From NCBI GenBank assembly GCA_003023665.1, contig PXYR01000055.1, positions 1,544-10,889 of the forward strand: a DNA stretch of 9,346 nt, in the 5' to 3' direction. A program made the position numbers and the translations under genes. Under the pieces are notes generated by a model that worked only from the letters and a program-made list of their open reading frames with translations, was not told where the DNA came from and ran no database searches. The stretch's first letter is position 1. Each line of letters begins with the position of its first letter. Positions 5,747-9,346 of this stretch are shown piece after piece. Source of the stretch: Bacteroidota bacterium (GTDB taxonomy: Bacteria; Bacteroidota; Bacteroidia; Flavobacteriales; Schleiferiaceae).

Positions 5747-6532
5747 ATGAATTCTAGAGAAGCCAAATTAGAGGCCTTTGGCAGGTTGTTAGATATCATG
5801 GATACTTTGAGGGAAGAGTGTCCTTGGGATCGTAAACAAACTCTAGAGACACTGCGACATCTCACCATTGAGGAAACCTACGAACTTGCGGATGCCATTG
5901 AAGGCAATGATCTGCAAGAAATTAAAAAGGAACTAGGTGATTTGATGTTGCACATGGTGTTTTATTCAAAGATTGGCAGTGAAAAAGGTGCTTTTGATGT
6001 AGCAGATGTTTTGAACACTGTATGTGAGAAATTAATCCACCGTCATCCACATATTTATGGTGATGTTGAGGCCAATACTGAAGAAGAGGTTAAGGCTAAT
6101 TGGGAGGCAATTAAGTTGAAAGAAAAAGGAACGTCTAGTGTTCTTCAAGGTGTGCCAAGGGGATTGCCAGCATTGGTGAAAGCTATTCGCATAGGTGATA
6201 AGGCTCGTGGAGCCGGTTTTGATTGGGATAAACCAGAAGACGTTTGGGGTAAAATAAAAGAAGAATTAGCAGAGTTTGAAGAAAGTCAATTGTCTCAAAA
6301 TCAAAAAGATATAGAAGGTGAGTTTGGAGATTTACTATTTTCTCTAATCAACTTTGCTCGTTTAAGTGAAATTGATCCAGAACTAGCACTAGAGCGTACC
6401 AATAAAAAATTTATTTTCAGATTTTCATATATGGAGCGAAAGGCTAAAGAGAGTGGTAAGAGCTTGTCTATCATGAGTTTAGATGAAATGGAAGAGCTGT
6501 GGGTAGAGGCTAAAACCCTTTCAAAAGACTAA
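5747..6532 (+). CDS. mazG: Nucleoside triphosphate pyrophosphohydrolase MazG
   Basis: MazG hydrolyses NTPs and dNTPs to the monophosphate plus pyrophosphate, a cytoplasmic house-cleaning enzyme that can also affect stringent-response signalling. The 261-residue protein has the two tandem MazG domains of the E. coli-like form. The first carries LREECPWDRKQTLETLRHLT (21-40), EETYELADAI (42-51; Glu42, Glu43, Glu46) and KKELGDLMLHMVFY (60-73; Glu62, Asp65). The second carries KARGAGFDW (152-160), KEELAEFEE (171-179; Glu172, Glu173, Glu176) and EGEFGDLLFSLINFARL (190-206; Glu192, Asp195). Both EExxE...ExxD metal sites are therefore intact. It ends the def-containing gene cluster and starts 3 bases after the DUF5606 stop. 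An 84-bp gap and a weak hairpin follow. Very secure. Confidence 0.96.
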   Translation: MNSREAKLEAFGRLLDIMDTLREECPWDRKQTLETLRHLTIEETYELADAIEGNDLQEIKKELGDLMLHMVFYSKIGSEKGAFDVADVLNTVCEKLIHRHPHIYGDVEANTEEEVKANWEAIKLKEKGTSSVLQGVPRGLPALVKAIRIGDKARGAGFDWDKPEDVWGKIKEELAEFEESQLSQNQKDIEGEFGDLLFSLINFARLSEIDPELALERTNKKFIFRFSYMERKAKESGKSLSIMSLDEMEELWVEAKTLSKD

Positions 6533-6538
6533 GAAAGG
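6517..6538 (+). terminator. Weak stem-loop spanning the end of mazG
   Basis: CCTTTC (6517-6522) pairs with GAAAGG (6533-6538) around a 10-base loop that contains the mazG stop codon. No uninterrupted T-run follows, although the next 25 bases are AT-rich and hold a second 5-bp inverted repeat (TTGAA...TTCAA, 6543-6560). It might reduce read-through between mazG and sixA, but it is not a classical intrinsic terminator. Confidence 0.25.
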
Positions 6539-6576
6539 TACTTTGAATTATAAATTTCAATAAAAAAGTAAGGGTA

Positions 6577-6584
6577 TAGCTTTA
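6577..6584 (+). promoter_or_regulatory. Candidate -7 element upstream of sixA
   Basis: TAGCTTTA is one mismatch from TAnnTTTG and lies 32 bases before the sixA ATG (6617), in the only sizeable non-coding gap of the rightward genes (6533-6616, AT-rich). No -33 TTG is visible at the expected spacing. A second, poorer match, TAATTTAA (6605-6612), sits at the same 4-base distance from its ATG as the ruvX element. A promoter in this gap is plausible; the exact site is a guess. Confidence 0.25.
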
Positions 6585-6616
6585 CTGAATATACTGAAAT
6601 AGTGTAATTTAACACT

Positions 6617-7117
6617 ATGAAAACAGTTCATTTAATTCGTCATTCAAAAAGTTCTTGGTCTATTGATGGCCTTGATGATTGCGACCGACCCTTAAAGGGA
6701 AGAGGTATACGCGATGCTCACTTAGTGAGTCAATTATTTAAAAATGAAATTGCACGTCCAAATGAACTTATCTGGTACTCTTCTACTGCGGTAAGGGCGC
6801 TTCACACGGCCCTCATATTTGCTCGAAACATGGACGTACAGGAGGAAAATATAATTTTAGATAAATCCTTGTACCATTGTGATGCGGAGCAAATTCTTCG
6901 TTCTATACAAGCAGTGCCAGAGCATTATGATTCGGCCATTTTTTTCGCTCATAATCCTGCACTTACAGAGGTTGTTAATCAAATCACCAAAGCGAGTATT
7001 AATAATGTTCCAACCACAGGATTGGTGAGCATTCGTTTTGACTGTGAAAAATGGAAGCATGCAGGAGCGGGAGCTGAATTGATTCAATTTCAATACCCAA
7101 AGGGATTAAAGCGTTAG
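6617..7117 (+). CDS. sixA: SixA-like histidine phosphatase (RHG/branch of phosphoglycerate mutase superfamily)
   Basis: A 166-residue cytoplasmic phosphatase of the SixA type. In E. coli SixA removes phosphate from phosphohistidine on the ArcB HPt domain and on other phosphotransfer proteins; the target here is unknown. The start MKTVHLIRHSKSSW holds the RHG-type motif with nucleophile His9 next to Arg8. RPLKGRG (24-30) follows, then YSSTAVRALHTA (54-65) in place of the common SSPAxRAxQTA, with phosphate-binding Arg60. The second catalytic histidine is His112 in FFAHNPALTEVVNQ (109-122), where the family norm is GHNPGL; both glycines are alanine here. All four core catalytic residues are nonetheless present. 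It begins after an 84-bp gap and ends 3 bases before ppk1, so it heads the polyphosphate gene group. No Shine-Dalgarno is visible. Confidence 0.88.
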   Translation: MKTVHLIRHSKSSWSIDGLDDCDRPLKGRGIRDAHLVSQLFKNEIARPNELIWYSSTAVRALHTALIFARNMDVQEENIILDKSLYHCDAEQILRSIQAVPEHYDSAIFFAHNPALTEVVNQITKASINNVPTTGLVSIRFDCEKWKHAGAGAELIQFQYPKGLKR

Positions 7118-7120
7118 ATA

Positions 7121-9172
7121 GTGTCAAACAATTCGTATTTCAATAGAGATGTAAGCTGGCTAAGCTTTAACGAGCGTGTTCTTCAGGAGGCCGAGGATAC
7201 TTCAAATCCTCTAATTGAGCGACTTCGGTTTTTAGGTATACATTCGAACAATATGGATGAATTCTTTAGGGTTCGTTATTCCTATATACGTCGATTAAGG
7301 CTGAGTAAAGATGAAGGTCTAGATGATGATTTGGAAGGGTATACACCTGGAGAATTACTAGCAACGTTAAGTAAGATTGTTACCGACCAGCAACAGCGAT
7401 CTCAAAATATTTACGATGCTCTGAAAAGTGCTTTAGAAGAGTTCAACATTGAAATCATCAATGAAAAGCAGTTGACAGCCAAACAGGCGGAGTTTGTTAA
7501 ACATTTGTACAGAGATAAGATTAGTCCAGCACTAACCAATTTAATGATCAATCAAACCAAGTCGTTTCCTTTTTTACGTGACAAAAGTATTTATCTCGCC
7601 GTAAAATTGACAAAAGGCGAAAACCAACAGCACTCCATCATTGAAGTTCCCTATTCTGTCTCGGGTCGTTTTGTTCGATTACCCAAATACGGCAAACAAT
7701 ATGTCATGTACATGGATGATGTATTAAGGCATAATCTTGATAGCATTTTTCACACGATTAAATACGATCACATTGAAGCACATACATTGAAGATAACAAG
7801 GGATGCAGAATTATCCTTGGACGATGATGTTAGCAGGTCGTTTATGGAGAAAATACAACGCGGATTGAGAAATCGCCGAGTAGGTGATTTGGTGCGGTTT
7901 GTTTATGATAAAAACATTGCGGATTCAACCCTCAAGATATTAGTAGATGGTCTTGAGGTTAGTGCTTTGGACACGCTTATCCCCGGTGGTCGATACCATA
8001 ACAAAAAAGATTTAATGCAATTTCCAAATATGGAAAACCCTGCACTGGAATATAATAAGCATAAGCACATTCCTCATCCAGGCATTGATGTGGACAGAAG
8101 TATAATTAAGGCGCTCAAACGTCAGGATATTATGCTCTTTACCCCATACCATGACTTTGGGACAATCATTAGGCTGCTCAGAGAGGCTGCCATTGATGAA
8201 AAGGTCAAAGAATTAAAGGTGACTTTGTACCGCCTTTCAGACGAGAGTCAAATTATTTCTGCCCTAATTAATGCGGCCAAAAATGGTAAGAATGTAACTG
8301 TCTTCATTGAGTTGCAAGCCAGGTTTGATGAAGCAAATAATATTAAATGGACGAACCGGCTAAGAAGTGAAGGAATAAAGGTAGTCAGTGGTGTTCAAGG
8401 GTTGAAAGTACATTCGAAATTAACCCTAATAAGACGGTACGAAGGCAAAGAAAAACTCGTTGATTATTGTATCATAGGTACAGGTAATTATCATGAGGGA
8501 ACTGCTAAGATTTATACCGACTATCATTTGATGACTTCAGATAGACGTTTAGCTAAAGAAGCGCGAAAGGTATTCCAGTTTATTGAATCGCCGTACAAAC
8601 AATATAATTTTAAACACCTTTTTGTAAGTCCAAATACTACCCGGTCAAATATTGAGAGATTAATTGATCGTGAAATTGATCATGCTAAAGAAGGCAAGGA
8701 GGCAAAATTTTGGGTGAAAATTAATTCTATATCTGATCATAGTATGATTGATAAGTTATACGAGGCAAGTCATGCAGGGGTTAAAATCCGCATGATTGTA
8801 CGCGGTATTTTCTGTCTAGATTTAAATAACTCAAAAGCTCATAATATTACCGCTATTAGCGTAGTGGGGCGATTCTTGGAACACACGCGTGCATTTTGTT
8901 TCCATAATGCAGGAAAGCCAGAATATTATATTTCCTCAGCGGATTGGATGGGAAGAAATTTGAATAGAAGAGTGGAGGTTACCGCCCCTATTTATGATGA
9001 ATCCATACAACGTGAAATAAGAGATCATTTTGAAATTTTATGGAAAGACAATTTAAAATCACGAAGATTAGATGCTAATCAACAGAATATCTATAAAGTT
9101 CAGCAAGGTCCAAAAATCAATGGCCAAGAAGAGTTACACGAATATGTCAGAAAACTATTAAGCAAGGGATAG
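7121..9172 (+). CDS. ppk1: Polyphosphate kinase 1
   Basis: PPK1 polymerises the gamma-phosphate of ATP into inorganic polyphosphate, reversibly, through a phosphohistidine intermediate. The 683-residue length is normal. The N-terminal domain starts YFNRDVSWLSFNERVLQEA (6-24) and LRFLGIHSNNMDEFFRVR (35-52). The head domain runs to about 310, and the two phospholipase-D-like C-terminal domains follow. Autophosphorylated His431 lies in KVHSKLTLI (429-437) and the second catalytic histidine, His588, in FLEHTRAF (585-592). Mg-binding arginines correspond to Arg371 (TLYRLS) and Arg401 (QARFDE). All four sit at a constant offset of four from the E. coli positions I recall (435, 592, 375, 405). Translation starts at GTG (7121), 3 bases after the sixA stop; the encoded MSNNSYFNRDVSW matches the family N-terminus, so a GTG start is preferred. 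Very secure. Confidence 0.97.
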   Translation: MSNNSYFNRDVSWLSFNERVLQEAEDTSNPLIERLRFLGIHSNNMDEFFRVRYSYIRRLRLSKDEGLDDDLEGYTPGELLATLSKIVTDQQQRSQNIYDALKSALEEFNIEIINEKQLTAKQAEFVKHLYRDKISPALTNLMINQTKSFPFLRDKSIYLAVKLTKGENQQHSIIEVPYSVSGRFVRLPKYGKQYVMYMDDVLRHNLDSIFHTIKYDHIEAHTLKITRDAELSLDDDVSRSFMEKIQRGLRNRRVGDLVRFVYDKNIADSTLKILVDGLEVSALDTLIPGGRYHNKKDLMQFPNMENPALEYNKHKHIPHPGIDVDRSIIKALKRQDIMLFTPYHDFGTIIRLLREAAIDEKVKELKVTLYRLSDESQIISALINAAKNGKNVTVFIELQARFDEANNIKWTNRLRSEGIKVVSGVQGLKVHSKLTLIRRYEGKEKLVDYCIIGTGNYHEGTAKIYTDYHLMTSDRRLAKEARKVFQFIESPYKQYNFKHLFVSPNTTRSNIERLIDREIDHAKEGKEAKFWVKINSISDHSMIDKLYEASHAGVKIRMIVRGIFCLDLNNSKAHNITAISVVGRFLEHTRAFCFHNAGKPEYYISSADWMGRNLNRRVEVTAPIYDESIQREIRDHFEILWKDNLKSRRLDANQQNIYKVQQGPKINGQEELHEYVRKLLSKG

Positions 9173-9173
9173 T

Positions 9174-9346
9174 ATGATAGTAACAAAACTCGGAGCAATT
9201 GATATAGGCTCCAATTCTGTAAGATGTTTAATTGTCAATGTGATTTTTAAAGACGGTTATACCTATTACAAAAAGGTAAGCATGATACGTTTACCTGTTC
9301 GCTTGGGTCAAGACGTTTTCAAATACGGTAAGATTCGAAAAATTAC
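9174..9346 (+). CDS. ppx: Ppx/GppA family exopolyphosphatase, partial (5' part only)
   Basis: The ATG at 9174, one base after the ppk1 stop, opens a frame of 57 codons that runs off the right edge. It encodes MIVTKLGAIDIGSNSVRCLI, the first phosphate-binding loop of the ASKHA-fold Ppx/GppA family (A-I-D-I-G-S-N-S/A-V/F-R), and later IRLPVRLGQDVFKYGKI, the R-x-P-V/I-R-L-G-Q-D-V-F motif of Bacteroidota members. The enzyme releases phosphate from polyphosphate ends or from pppGpp. Position directly after ppk1 favours the exopolyphosphatase role and suggests coupled translation. The catalytic glutamate and the C-terminal domain lie outside the window, so completeness cannot be judged. Confidence 0.92.
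   Translation, partial: MIVTKLGAIDIGSNSVRCLIVNVIFKDGYTYYKKVSMIRLPVRLGQDVFKYGKIRKI

Noticed and set aside
6605..6614. Short inverted repeat GTGT...ACAC before sixA as a regulator-binding site
   Set aside because: The arms at 6603-6606 and 6611-6614 are only 4 bases and the centre does not pair, so it is too short to separate from chance.
5747..9346. A defence or toxin-antitoxin system suggested by the name mazG
   Set aside because: No mazE or mazF is nearby, and this is the two-domain housekeeping MazG in a core operon.

Overview
The window looks like an ordinary core-genome segment from a member of the Bacteroidota, probably the Flavobacteriales or a close relative. The evidence is the gene content (a DUF5606 protein, a pRiA4b ORF-3-like protein and Bacteroidota-style versions of CCA transferase, DapD, PPK1 and Ppx), the AT-leaning composition, the lack of clear Shine-Dalgarno sequences, and a perfect match to the Bacteroidota -7 promoter element TAnnTTTG in the single divergent intergenic gap. 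This is recognition by eye; no database search was possible.

Layout: two transcription units diverge from a 53-bp gap at 3755-3807. Leftward (minus strand) run dapD, a GT2 glycosyltransferase of the WaaE/KdtX type, a 116-residue membrane protein of unknown function, a CCA tRNA nucleotidyltransferase, and a pRiA4b ORF-3-like protein cut by the left edge. These five genes are packed with 1- to 4-base overlaps or a 2-base gap, so they are almost certainly one translationally coupled operon. Rightward (plus strand) run ruvX/yqgF, def, a small TPR-like probable lipoprotein, a DUF5606 protein and mazG. After an 84-bp gap, a second group follows: a SixA-type histidine phosphatase, polyphosphate kinase ppk1, and the start of a Ppx/GppA exopolyphosphatase cut by the right edge.

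Functional themes: the leftward operon mixes cell-envelope supply (DapD for lysine/diaminopimelate, a glycosyltransferase probably for lipopolysaccharide or other surface glycan, a membrane protein) with tRNA 3'-end maturation. The rightward genes are housekeeping: RuvX in rRNA processing or Holliday-junction resolution, deformylation of nascent proteins, and NTP-pool cleaning by MazG. The sixA-ppk1-ppx group is a polyphosphate synthesis and degradation module with an adjacent phosphohistidine phosphatase.

Most unusual observation: the CCA transferase gene carries an in-frame 66-bp tandem duplication (1574-1705). It doubles the beta-strand and helix bearing the catalytic DxD metal-binding motif. 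The two copies differ at only two positions, both silent, so the duplication appears real and the reading frame has been kept open. I see no mobile element, CRISPR array, RNA gene, defence system or evidently new multi-gene system.
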